NCBI GenBank assembly: GCA_005408345.1
Contig: SEMN01000001.1
Span: 5,158,110 to 5,222,109 of the forward strand
Direction: 5' to 3'
Source of the DNA: Macquaria australasica
Lineage: Eukaryota; Chordata; Actinopteri; Centrarchiformes; Percichthyidae
Length of the DNA stretch: 64,000 nt
Shown piece after piece: positions 23,977 to 36,320 of this stretch (positions within the stretch are counted from its first letter, which is position 1; each line of letters starts with the position of its first letter). Below the pieces are notes generated by a model. That model ran no database searches and was not told where the DNA came from. It saw only the letters and a list, made by a program, of their open reading frames with translations. Both the position numbers and the translations under genes were made by a program.

Positions 23977-26900
23977 ATAAGATAAGACCAGACTAAAGAC
24001 AGTATGTACAGTATAAGATGGGGATGCCTATGTTGCTCTGTTTCTGCTGGGCATGCAAAAGGGCAATTATTTATAACTATATTATAACTCCTACTGGTTG
24101 GTCCACAGTGTTATGCCCTCGAGGTCAAAAATCCATAAAAATAATAATAAACAAGTAACTTTGTGGGTGGAACTCAAGTTGTTGGCTATTGGACTATTAT
24201 CCCTACTTGCAGACATGTGCAGCTGAAACACACTGCAGACTGCAAGTCAAAACATTAATCACTGACTTCAATTTGAAGCAAACGCACAATGCACAACTTT
24301 GTACTGTGAAGCACAGCCATTTAGACTAATAAGTGCCCGTAAAACAGTATCCTGTCGTATTTTCTTCTGTGTTGTGTTGCAGTGATTATTGTTACTGACT
24401 CCTGTACCGAACAGAACATCCTGTTCCTGTAATAGTTCGGAAGAAACACATGTACCATTACACCTTTACTAAACAGTGATAAGCTATGGTGCATTTAGAA
24501 ATGAAAACTTTCTCCACTTAGCCACTTAACACATCTTAGCTCCGCCAGTGACTGAGCCATTCTGTATTTGCACGTTGCTGATAGAGGAGAAGCTTTTGAT
24601 CACGTTTCCATAAAATAAAATACATTTATTAGTGTGCATCCTCTTTGGAATGACTGATTTATCTGAAAGCATCAATAAATACAGAACCTTGCTGATGACA
24701 GTTGTGTGAGAGCCCTCTTAATAACCACTGCCAGCCGTGCCCTGGGTAGCACAACAAGCCACAGTTGAGTGCGCCAATTGGGGACCCATTCCTTAAAGAA
24801 CAATTAGCAGGGCCATTTAAAAAAATCATCCAGCCCACACACTCAATTAACACAACCCACTTTTGCACTTTCCCCTCTATTGTGTCCTAGAATAGCCCAG
24901 TTGAATTGGCACCATTAAGCTGAGCTGGTGATGACTGCAACATGGTAGGCCCTTGTGCTATTCCCTTTGCAGCCACTCTGCTTGTCTGTAGCTTTAAAGA
25001 AAAGATTTAACAGCTTTAGGGATCACCTATCAAATGTGTCTTTCAGGGGTCTAAACGAGATGTAATTACTGTCTGCTTTTTTTGTTCCAGGACAAGACGG
25101 TCTAAATACATCTGTTTTACAAATTAAGTTGAACAGAACAGAAAGACTGAAGCTGGGAGGTAAGAGAGCAGCTCTTGTGCAAATATGTATTTGAAGCAGA
25201 GCAAGAAAGAACAGTCTGGTTTTGCGGTTGCTTCCATTGCCCTTGATGCTGGGTAACTTGAAAGCTTTGAGTCAATGTTTATGGTCATCAAAAAATCATC
25301 TAAAAGTCCTGTGCTGACTTATAAAATGGTGTCTGTCCTATACTGTATATCGTTAAACACTGTGTCAGAATTGAACAGCAATCAGTTCTGTGTACAGTGA
25401 ATCTACTACAAAAACGCTTCCCCAGTACCCTGTAAAATGCAAACACAATGTCCTAAAAATAACCCTTATCTTGCAGCAGTCATTATCATTGGGAACACTT
25501 CAGATAACAGCAGCCCCAGTGGTGTGTAAATAAACAGTGAAAAGCGGAGGAAGAGGGAAAAAAAACAACATAGAGCAGGAATTCTATCGGGAGGCAGGGT
25601 GGGATGACTCATGAAAATAAGTGACTTTGAGTTTATGTGGGGAAGGACAATAAGGAGCTTTGAAGCTCTGAGATTACAGAGAGGTAGCTGATGGAGCAAA
25701 CTAGGGAGGCTGCAATGTAGCACATACTGTTCACCAGCTCTGGTACTCACTCTTCTGGAAATACATGCAGGGCACGGCTTCATCAACCCCCTGGAGGGAT
25801 GCAGCCATTACATTAACACAGCTCACCTAGCGGGCATAGGGACAGACCAGTGTCTTTGTTGCAGTGCAAGTTCATCCTTGTCCCAAGCCAATACCCTCCA
25901 TTCATTGGCCATTTGTCATCATGAAATGACTGGATGTGTTCCTCCTTGGATTATATCATCAGATAAAATGAAGTAACTGTAATTGCTTAAACTTTTTTTA
26001 AAAAGTGCAGGATGCAATTAAGCAAAAGGACATACACTTGAATCTCAAACTGCTCATTAACAGTTCACTTACATGGATGCTCAAAGGAACACTGAGAACA
26101 AATGAGATCGCTGCATGATCAGTTGAGGGTTTGTAATAGATGCATCTCACAGTACATCAAGCTCCTAAACCACAAGAGGGAAACGTCTGGTTCACACACA
26201 GCACCAGTTTACAGACCACTATGCATGAGATGTTTTTTTAGATGGGAAGAACCTTGGAGAATGTTAACAGCTGCACAACTGCTTAAAGCCCCCTGTGACT
26301 GAAGTGATTAAATGTCTATTTTAAATTAAAAATTCTGGTCTGTTTGCATGCACAACAAAATAATAGCCCATACTAATACCATCAAAAAATACCCCAAAAT
26401 GTGCCCTGCCTAATCAGGACAATCCTAATACATATCAGTGCATATATTGACACACACACCCCAATCCAAATGGTTTATACAGACTATCTATAGACTTAGC
26501 CATTCACCTTTAGGTATCTGTGCAGTGTAAAATTGCATGTGCATGCTTAATCAATCAGTCCATTCATCTCTTTAGTGGTTGCCCCTTTAAAAAGAGAAGC
26601 GGTGAATCCTCTCATCTATTTTTCCTTGGTGACAGTGACAAAGCATGGCCAAATATGGCTGTCTGGACACAGTGCACAATGTCTGTCCTTCCTTCCCTGG
26701 TTTGGTAACCACGGTCAACCTGTTTCACAATGCTGTGTGTTCTGTTGTTATTGGACTTTAACCCTATAAGCCCACAAAGGGAAAAGTTGGATTACTACAC
26801 CCTGTTGGAAGTAGAAATATGGTTTTACATTATGGTTCTATAGCAACAGGCCACTTGCCCTTTTATAAGGGTCAGAAGCCCCCACACTGAAAGGCCTGAG

Positions 26901-27013
26901 CACATACATGCAAATTTCACAATACACAAAAATGAGTGGATAAACCTGCTGTAGAGCCTATAGAGACTTTGTTAAGTCTCCCTGTGATCACAGAACTAGG
27001 GTTACAATATAAA

Positions 27014-27038
27014 ACTGAGGGACGGTATGTCCCTCAGT
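27014..27038. repeat. Perfect 10-bp hairpin
   Basis: ACTGAGGGAC, loop GGTAT, GTCCCTCAGT. No functional context visible. Confidence 0.75.
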
Positions 27039-30000
27039 CCCTTTCATGCTTTTTATAGCTCTGCTGGATTGGTTATTTTTCACCGCTAGTTTGTAGCAAG
27101 TAAGTGAAATATCAACCTGTGTCTGCATTGCAAATGACATTCTCCCTACTTACTCATTACTATACAAACTACTTAAGAAACCAGAAGTGCGTAAACTTCT
27201 TTTTTCGGAGTCAAGAAATGTGCAATCAAGGAGATCACATTTTCGGAGTAATCTGTAACACAACTTACCAACCACTCATTAAAGCCCTTCAAGTCCTGTT
27301 TTTGCTATGCAATAGGAACTTCTACGTTCACTGCAGTCAAAAACCTTTCAAAATGATCATGCAGGCAGATTATATGTTTTCAGTACAAGAAGTCGGCATC
27401 AATCTTATTTATATCCCACCTACCATCAAGGAAGAAAACCATGTCTATACATGATTGAAAATGATTGCTGGCTCTTTTTTTTTAAACCCCAATCAACACT
27501 GAAGTGTTATAACTTAGCTGGCTGTTTGACTATGTTTAACATTTGAAAATGATGTGTAGCAATCCGTGAACAAGCTTGTTTTAAGCGTGGCCAAAGACTC
27601 AGATCACACTTAACATTTACACACAGGTGCCCACATACAATCACATATGGATACACACTTTGGAAATAAAAGGAGCCATGAAAACTGTACCGTTAGCCCA
27701 AGTGTGAGGACTGTACCAGTCAGGGTCAGCAGTGAGGGCTCATGAGAAGGGCAGAAAGGGAACTCTAGACCGTGGGTTCAAATAACAAACTCACACCGCA
27801 GGTGGTGTTCAGCTGCAGTGCACCCCTAGGCTCTCTACAGCATGCATGAGGGCATCTGTCATGTAAATGAATCAACTAATGAAATGGAAAGAGACTCTAG
27901 TACAGAAAAAGACCAGATTGAGATGGCAGGTTGAGACCCGTTTCATAAAAGAGATAAGTTTAAACGTGGGACGTTGGTTGAAATATCAGACAACGCAGCT
28001 TCGTACAGATGTACAATTTCTAAGTCACAAAATTATTATTGCTTAGCTGATGTTGTCTGTGTTAATAAAGAACAGGTCCTGAGCAGTGAAGCAAGAAACT
28101 GAGCCATAAAGTCTGTTCTCAGCGTTGTATTACTGGTAACATAATCTGACATCACTTGGACGCTGAGATTTTACCTCAGTGAACGGGAAAAACAGGTGTA
28201 TACTGGGAGCTCAACAAACCAAACTTAATAAATATACATTATTTTGCTGATGGCACATAAATGAGAGAGGCTACATCAGAGTAATTGGTTCATGGAATGA
28301 AAATGACTAGTTGCTATTTTGAAACTTTAAAAACTGAATTTCACAAACAAACAAAGGATTATATTGATATAGAGAAAGAAATCTGGACAAACTCTTAACA
28401 TTTATCATGCTAATAAGAAGAGAGGGAACTACAACTTCTAAGAAAGTACAAGGTAATTTTATTATCCCTTTAGGGAAATTCTCCTCACCATGTGTGATAA
28501 AAACAGGGCACTGCAGATAATACAATAAAAAAGCAATTTACATTTACTCTCACTCATAGGGAAATGTCACCCAACACTCATTACCACATGCCCTGGGCAC
28601 ATACAGTATTTTGACATGCATGCAGATGGATATGCACTATTTTGTGTTTAATACATTAGAGTTTGAAATGTATTTAAAATATGATACATTTTCAAAAAGT
28701 CTCAATACATTTAATATATTACAAAAAGCTTGGTAATATTAAATGTCAACACACAAAGGAACTTAAAGAAATATGAAATAGTAGAGTTACAACACAATTG
28801 CAGATGTAGAGAGAACATGTTCTACAGTATACCTAACTATATAATTTAAATTGTTCACTATACACCACCTATGACAAAATACAGGCATTAGGCTAAGTCA
28901 AGTCAGAGGTAGTGGTGTTGGGCTCTGGAGATACTAACTACAGTGGCATAGGATTCAGATTGAAAATCAGTAAAATGGCCCTTTAAGTACTGTTGGAACA
29001 TTCATTTACATCCTCATTCTACTTCTAAATGAGGGCGTTAAACAGGGTTGGGACAAAAAATAAATACGGTGTTATATTACAATATTACAATAATTCCTCT
29101 TGCCTGATGTTATCGATGCATTTGCACCAAGTATCAATTTTTTTTTTATCAAACTAAGAGCACTGTAAATGGATTTTCTCACATTGAGCCTGCTACTATT
29201 TTGGCTTACAGCATCACCACCTCACGACCCCTCCTTGTGGTGCTTATCAGATGGGTGATGGAAAGGTGAAATGGAAAAAAGGGTGAAGGTGGGAAAAAAA
29301 ATTGTGAAAATAAAAGATTGTGGGAGGGTTGTGATCAGGCAACAACAAAACATTATATCTGAATTAATGCCAAATTCATAATCTATAATTTGTATTTCCA
29401 CATCTCTGTGAGTCTCTGTATTAAACAAAATTTGCCTTGGGTGTTGCTTCAAAGCCCATGGTAAATTTTCTTTCACAGACAAGAAAACTATAAAAACACT
29501 TCAGTTCTAACAGTCTTGAACCTGTTCTTACAAACAAAACTTTAAGCCAGGATTTTAGGCCTTGTTGTGCCATACTGATTAAATTTTGAGATCAGACTTA
29601 GGATTTGCTGGCTCAGCAGATGTGAGGTTTAGTGCCAAAAGCTGGCATTTCTTATCTTGTAGTCTTTTGCCTCACAATTCCACTGCAGACCAGTCGAGGC
29701 CTTCAAGTCTGGAAATCTAATTTTTGACCATTATCTGTAGCTCATCTCTAGTGTGTGTATAATAGAGGAGAAGCAAATCTCCTAAGGTCTGTCATATGGT
29801 ATGAAAGGCTTTTCATTTTCAAAGTCTATTAAATCTAATAACCAATAAATAAATAATAAATAAATAAAATAGCAATTTCCTGGAGAAACAGCTTTGGATA
29901 TATATTAAAAGAAAACTGATATCATCTTGACAGGCAAATTTCCTCTCCAATAAGTCAACTGCATTCAAAATGAGGCATCTCCATACAAAAATAAGTTGCA

Positions 30001-31082
30001 AAATTATTAAAGATTTTAAATCCAAAATCAGCCGTTTCCTTGAAATGCCTGCCTCAAACACATCATCTTGACAGTGTAGTCTATTTAGAGCGAGATGACT
30101 CTCAATTTGTGGTTCATATGAGTATAAAAGATCAATAAGGAGAGAAAACCCATCATGCAAGTTGTCGTCAAACACATTTGGTCTCAACCTCAAATACATT
30201 TCTCCTTCTAAACCACGGGTACCAAGAATGTTTGATGTGCAGTACAAGTAGGTTTTATTAGTACTGACTATCAACACAGTAAAAAAAGAAGCAAACATTA
30301 GCCCCATTATCTCAGACATCAGACAGTACACTGTAGGAATCATCTAGAATTTTGCATTTGGCCTGTCTGATTACAGCAATTAGCATGTGCGTATATTTTC
30401 CCACAATCAAATACTGTTTGATGTATGTACTAACTATGTATATTGTGCACAGAGCTTTAGGTCGCCCTACACGCTGTATGCTCATGTAACTTAGCAGAAA
30501 CACTCCAAGTGAGCTAATAATTTTGCTCAGGGTTTATATTCAAACAATGTGAAGAGCTGCAGCCAGACACACTGGCTCAGTAAACAAAGACAACAGCACA
30601 TTTTCTCATTACCAGGATGCGTGAGGGAGGCCAAGGCACAGAAATTAGTGAGCAAAAACTGCAAGGAAAGCAAACCTACTGGGTCATCTGCAGTGTTTGG
30701 CACCCACTGATTTTAATTTCAATATTACTGTACACGAAAGGAGTGGATTATACGATAAACGTGCACTTTATCCTCCCCACTAGCCACGGATAGTGGTGTA
30801 TGTGTTAGTGACAGACCAGCTAACCAGTGAAAATAATTCTTTACACTATTCTAGGTAAAACATGTGTACTGGTGTCTTTGGCAGTTGTTTGAAGCAGGGC
30901 TATACACATGTTATAAGGGGCAAGGCCTTTGGAAAGAAAAACGGCAATCCTCGTGATCACACCTGCTTATCCTCACATACACCCCAACCCCCCCCCATGG
31001 AAACCCAAAACCTTTCCCTAGATATTGTCAATACACTACCCAAAAACCACAATTTCAATAACTGTTCTCTCTGTGTGGTTGT

Positions 31083-31106
31083 ACACACACACACACACAC
31101 ACACAC
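31083..31106. repeat. (AC)12 microsatellite
   Basis: Uninterrupted AC tract. Confidence 0.95.
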
Positions 31107-31699
31107 CTTCTTTTCTCCAGCTGTCTTGTGTTAATTGCAATAACTTCCTAAAGTATACTGCATAAGCTATCATCAACAGTTTACAAACACTTGCAGAGTA
31201 GGTTTTCATGTTTGACATGTTGCATTACATTAATAACATACTGTATGTCCACTCTTACCTGGCCTCTGATCAACCAATCTTTGGAAACCCATCTACTATT
31301 TCACAGTAACGCTGTTTCTGTTTTATCTTCATACTGTGGCTAATATCCTGCCAAGCATCCCAGCATAGCAGTGTTGTATATACAGTAAGACTATACCTGC
31401 CTGAGGTTAACTGCTAAGCACTGCACATGGAGTATGGGAATAATGTGCACTCTTCTAAGATCATGCTCAAAGCAAGCAACAGGATTCCACTTTTCACCCC
31501 TCACTGTTTCAATATCGCCCCACAGATTCAGAGGCAAATAAGCTTCTTTTGCTCAGTCTCCACCATGGTGGGTAGATTCTTTTTTTTCTTCTTTTTAATA
31601 GCCGAACTGAGTGAAAAGAGAATAATTTTCAAACAGTAATTGCTTTAGCTATTAATACAGAGTAGCAGCATCTGGTAGAGGCTGGTTTTATTTTCAACC

Positions 31700-31910
31700 C
31701 AGTTAAACATAGCCAGTGATGAATCCTTGTTGTGCAGTTTTGCACTTGTTATGAATAATACGGCACCATTTTCTAAATATCAGTTCCCATTTTATCAATG
31801 TGCCATTAACAGTTTTCCTTTCAATACATGTCAAAGTGTTTGAGAGGAGCCCGTTTAAAGTCATATCAGATCTTCTTAGATAAGCCAAGCTGACATTTAT
31901 CCCCATCACA
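31700..31910. promoter_or_regulatory. Candidate conserved non-coding element
   Basis: Repeat-free block with GTTATGAATAATACGG, TTTATCAATGTGCCATTAAC, TTCAATACATGTCAAAG. Composition and motif words resemble enhancer-type sequence. By eye only. Confidence 0.3.
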
Positions 31911-33405
31911 CATCACACTATAAACTACAGCTGAGTGAAAGTGCGGTGTGCAGAGCACAGTGCTATTACACAGGCAGACACCCACCGCATCATTTATCCT
32001 GCCCATAAATCAGCCCTCTGCTCTACTGCACTACCTGCTCCTCTTGTCCCAGCAGATCTCACTGACGTATCATTATATCTCATATACCTCCACTAAAATA
32101 ACCTCTACTGAGCCTAAGAGCTTAGGATGTGTGAAAAGGAGAACCTGTACTCTCTCTCTCTCTCTGTCTGGATGATGCTTTGCATTAGAGCATCAATTAG
32201 GCCTGTGTTGTTTTACTGCCTGCTATTTTGTCTCTGTCTTATGGTTGGGATGAGTAATGTTTGGGGTTGTATAACGCACCATCTCTTCATAGCAAGTCTA
32301 ATCTTGTGTCTGTGATATATCACTGCAGGTGAGTGTCTACAAAATGAGGACATACTGTAATAATGAGGATAATTGAAGGGCTGAGCTGACACTGGGTCCT
32401 GCATCAAGCTCCAGATTGTCTTTGCTGCTTAACTTATGTGGCACTCATCCCTGAATTTGAATTCCAAACCCATACAACCCACTTATGTCCCCTCTCCTTA
32501 CATATATAGTTAAAGCTGGACCCCATCCTCTCTGATTCCTTGGCTGCAATGAGTAGATCTCATCTGCAGCCCTGTAGCACACATTGGGGGTAAGCCTAGA
32601 AGAAGTGGCCCATGCTTGTCCTGAATATAGTATTAATGGATTTCTTGGCAGTTTACAGATTATCTCAAGGGGTAGTCACAAAAATACTTTAAATCAAGAT
32701 GAACAAATGTAAACACACACTACATATTCCCTTTATATAACACTTTTCCAGTTCATAGATACATTTAAGGACTATTTTATGTGTATGCAATACATGCCAT
32801 TTGTGTTAGAAATGTTAGCATTAGAGTATAAATCATGACATGTTGATGACAACTGGAAAGTATTTATTCGCAAGTGTTTGGATGCAACTGCAATACAGTT
32901 AAGACTTTTTTCAAAAAACAGTTAAAATTTGTGCATTATAATTAAACATGTGGCATTTGATATTTTCTGCCATTTGTGACATTTTCCTTTGCTTTCTTAC
33001 AATAATGTGCCTGACGTGAATAGCAGAGAGGAAGAGCAACAAGGCCCACTAGACGTGCAAAGGATAGAGAGTAAAAGTTGAGTTTTTGTGACCGAGGAAC
33101 TGGAAATGGAGGAACAGGACATCATTAAAATGGACAAAAATAAATGAATGCTTCATCTGCTGAATGGAGATGACAGTAAAGAACAGAAGCTGCAAGGGTT
33201 AATATCTGTAGGGATTAGAGATGCTGCTCATCAGGCAAGCAGGGGGGCTGAGTAATGCCTGGGTCCCCTATCAGCGGGGGCTGAATCAAGGCTCTGTGGA
33301 GAAAGGCAGCAAAGCAGTGCAGCACCACTCAGGCCTGTCTAGAGCAGACTAGCTGTGTACCCCTTCATTTAGCCAGCACTCAACTTCTGATTCAAGTGAC
33401 AATGC

Positions 33406-33408
<3 letters not shown>

Positions 33409-33460
<52 letters not shown>
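33409..33460. repeat. (AG)26 microsatellite
   Basis: Uninterrupted purine tract, followed by more A/G-rich sequence to about 33550. Mirror-symmetric purine tracts like this can form triplex DNA. Confidence 0.98.
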
Positions 33461-33464
<4 letters not shown>

Positions 33465-35892
33465 AGAGAAGGTAAGAGGCTGTCAGCACTAGAGTGAAAG
33501 AGAGAGAAAACAGACATTTTTAGTGGAGGTGTGAAAAAAAAAACAAGGACCAATTTATTTTCCAAACTGTGAAAGCTAAAATGAAGAAAATACAGGGCTA
33601 ACACCTACAAATATGACAAGTTTAAGAAAACTCACAGATTAAACTAATATTCAGCATATAAAGAACACTTTTACTTCTGCTCAACTCCCGTCCACGTGTT
33701 CGCTTTTCTCCCCTTGACTGCCCATGCCTCCCCCATTATTTCTTCACTCTCCCTCGCTCGGTGTCTCTTCCTGTCTCCACTTTGAAGAGCAGCGGTGTGT
33801 TTGTTTGAGAGGCTCTTGCATCACACCTGTTTGTTTAAGCTGCAAATGACGCTAGAGACAAAGCGTGCCTGTCTCTGCAGACTGCCCAGATATAGCCTGT
33901 GGTTGCCAACAACACAGGACTCCCTCTACCTCTCACCCTTTTCTTCATTCTCGCTCGCCCTCTCCGTCGCTTTCTCTCTTGCTCTCTAACAGGGGAAATA
34001 CAGAACATTGAGCCCTAGTAATAATTCCTACAAGCACAACAGAGCACTAAATACTCCCAGAGCACCTCAGCTAAGTCCCATGGATAATATGAGGTAAAAG
34101 CACTAAGTGCAGATGCACTCTGGCTTGTTTAACTTCGACTTATCACCCCAATAATACCAGCAGCCTATCATGAGCAATAACAGCCCAGTAAAAAAATCAA
34201 GGAAATCACTTCTAAACAGTGTATTATCATCTATAAATAAAGTATAGGCTAAAAGCCGACAAAATCTGGATCACAGTGTATAGCAATAATCCCCTGTGAA
34301 AAATCTTTACCTACAGCCATTTAGAATCACTTGCACTCCAGTCTTAGCCAGCACCTTTAGATCCATACAATACAATAAGCAACTGAGATGTGGAATTTAT
34401 TTACCACAGCATTATCAAAGAAAATGCCTAGCACTTCTGATTTTACACTCACAATAGGTTACGGATCAAAGCCCTGCTATCAGCAGTCAACATTATTCTC
34501 AAATAGACCTGAGAGGAATCACTCCGTAACCTCTGCTGTGCATGTAATTTTTTTTTTCCCCCAATGCATCATATGTAAGCAAAATGCATGCTCATATGAG
34601 CAAACACACACACATAACACACGTAATCAAAGCTGCAGAACATGAATGCACAAAGGGCAAATACTGTTTTTTTTAATTTGCCCTGAAGATCAACTGTGTG
34701 GGCAAAGTGGGTGGTTAAAGGTTAAGGACATAAATACACGGTCAAGGTTATTATTCCTGCTTGTTTTGGCCCCGGAAATGGACTGAACAAGCCATCTGTT
34801 TATTGACAGACCTTAAAGCAAAACCAGTGGCAGGCAGCTATTTCCTAAGAAAGAAAGGTCCAGAATAACTTTGTACAAGGGAATACTATCAGTATATTCT
34901 GAATAATTTTGTTGTAAATACTAAAGACGGCTTTATTGCAATTATGTTAATATGTTTTTTATTAGGTTAATTAGACTATTTGTTTACAACTGGTTCAGGT
35001 TAGAAGAAATGCAAAGTAACCATTTGCAGAAAACTACCCAATTACATGTCTTACTTTCTTTTTTGCTTGTTTCTTTTTCTGTCTGTCTTTCTTCCTGTTG
35101 CTGTGTGTGCCCCTCAGCTTTGTGTCTACCTGACAGGAGTGGAATTGAAGTCAGATGTGTACCCCTGGGGGCCCTCTTTCTTCATTGCTCGGGTGAAATT
35201 TTCTCCAAATATTTTGTCATTTGCCTCCACTGATGGACAAATCCACAGTGAAAACCAAGGGTGTCTCTTGTACTGATTTATTATTGCAGGGGTGGCCTAC
35301 ACTTTGAAGCAGTAAATACCAGTTTTTACTTCACAACTAAAGCCTACATTCAGATTCGTTTTCAGCAAGTGTGTGAAAGTGTGTATGTCCATTTTTAGTG
35401 TGGTAGCGGATGGCAAATAGCGTATTTGCTCTGTTCACATTAATATTCAGCTACAACATTTGCTCTTACAGTATACTGGTAGCAAGTGTAAATAAACCAT
35501 TTGCGGCTTAAACATGCAAGCGTTCCCATGCTGCTTGACATTTAGTGACTAGGCAGGTCGATACATTAAAACAGCACATTATAAGATCTACCTCAGTGCT
35601 GAAAAAAAGACAGGAGTAACTAAAGTTCAATACCACACAAAAATGGTGGAATCCATTTTTATTATGATGGGTATTTGGCTTTAAATAACAAACATCAAAA
35701 GCAGACTATACTTCCTAACACACACACACACATACCTGCTCTCTACCATCCTTGTCACCATTTCCACATGTGCCTTCATAAATCAGCCACGAACTACTCC
35801 CTGGTGCCTTCTCACTGTCCCTCCAGATCTCCTCTCCATGCTCTCCCGTGCCTTCCAGATGTGAGTCAGTCCTTTCAGACACCAGGCTCCAT

Positions 35893-36320
35893 TTTTAAAG
35901 AGGTACTGCACACTTAAACATGATTTTTTGAGCTGTAAACTAAATGATATGACTGTACTGTGATGAAACACATCAATGCTGGTATTAATATTGACATTTC
36001 TTACCAAATGTATAAAAATCGGCATTTCATGTGTTGAAAATGGCTCAACACGCCATCTACTGTTTCAAATCAGCCCTGAACCGTGCACGGCAAATGCTGA
36101 CATAGAGTCAACCAGTTGGGACCTGTCTATGTCATGAAATTTATATTTAAAAAAAGACTCTAATCAGTGTCAGTTAGTCTCCCTCACGTCTCCTGACCCA
36201 CACACTAAGTAGCCACGAGGCCACACCTCCTACAGCCGTTGTCCCCTCACTTGTTGCATTTTTTAAATTTGCTGGAAGAGAGGGTTCTAGCTGAATTTGA
36301 GGGTGTAGCTACACTTGAGT
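35893..36320 (+). repeat. Possible dispersed repeat
   Basis: Begins TTTTTAAAGAGGTACTGCACAC and includes GCTGTAAACTAAATGATATG, GAAAATGGCTCAACACGCCATC, GAGTCAACCAGTTGGGACC and GCCACGAGGCCACACCTCCTAC. The opening TAAAGxxxTxCxxCA and compact unit style resemble teleost short repeats, but no second copy is present in this window. Low certainty. Confidence 0.35.

Larger units (their letters stand above)
23977..35892. other. Intronic sequence, no gene seen
   Basis: Long unique-looking stretch with small hairpins, AC and AG microsatellites and the candidate element at 31700. A minus-strand open frame of 174 codons (29819-30343) lies in AT-rich sequence; it has no recognisable domain. 34680-34830 is repeat-free and slightly GC-richer. 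Confidence 0.55.
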
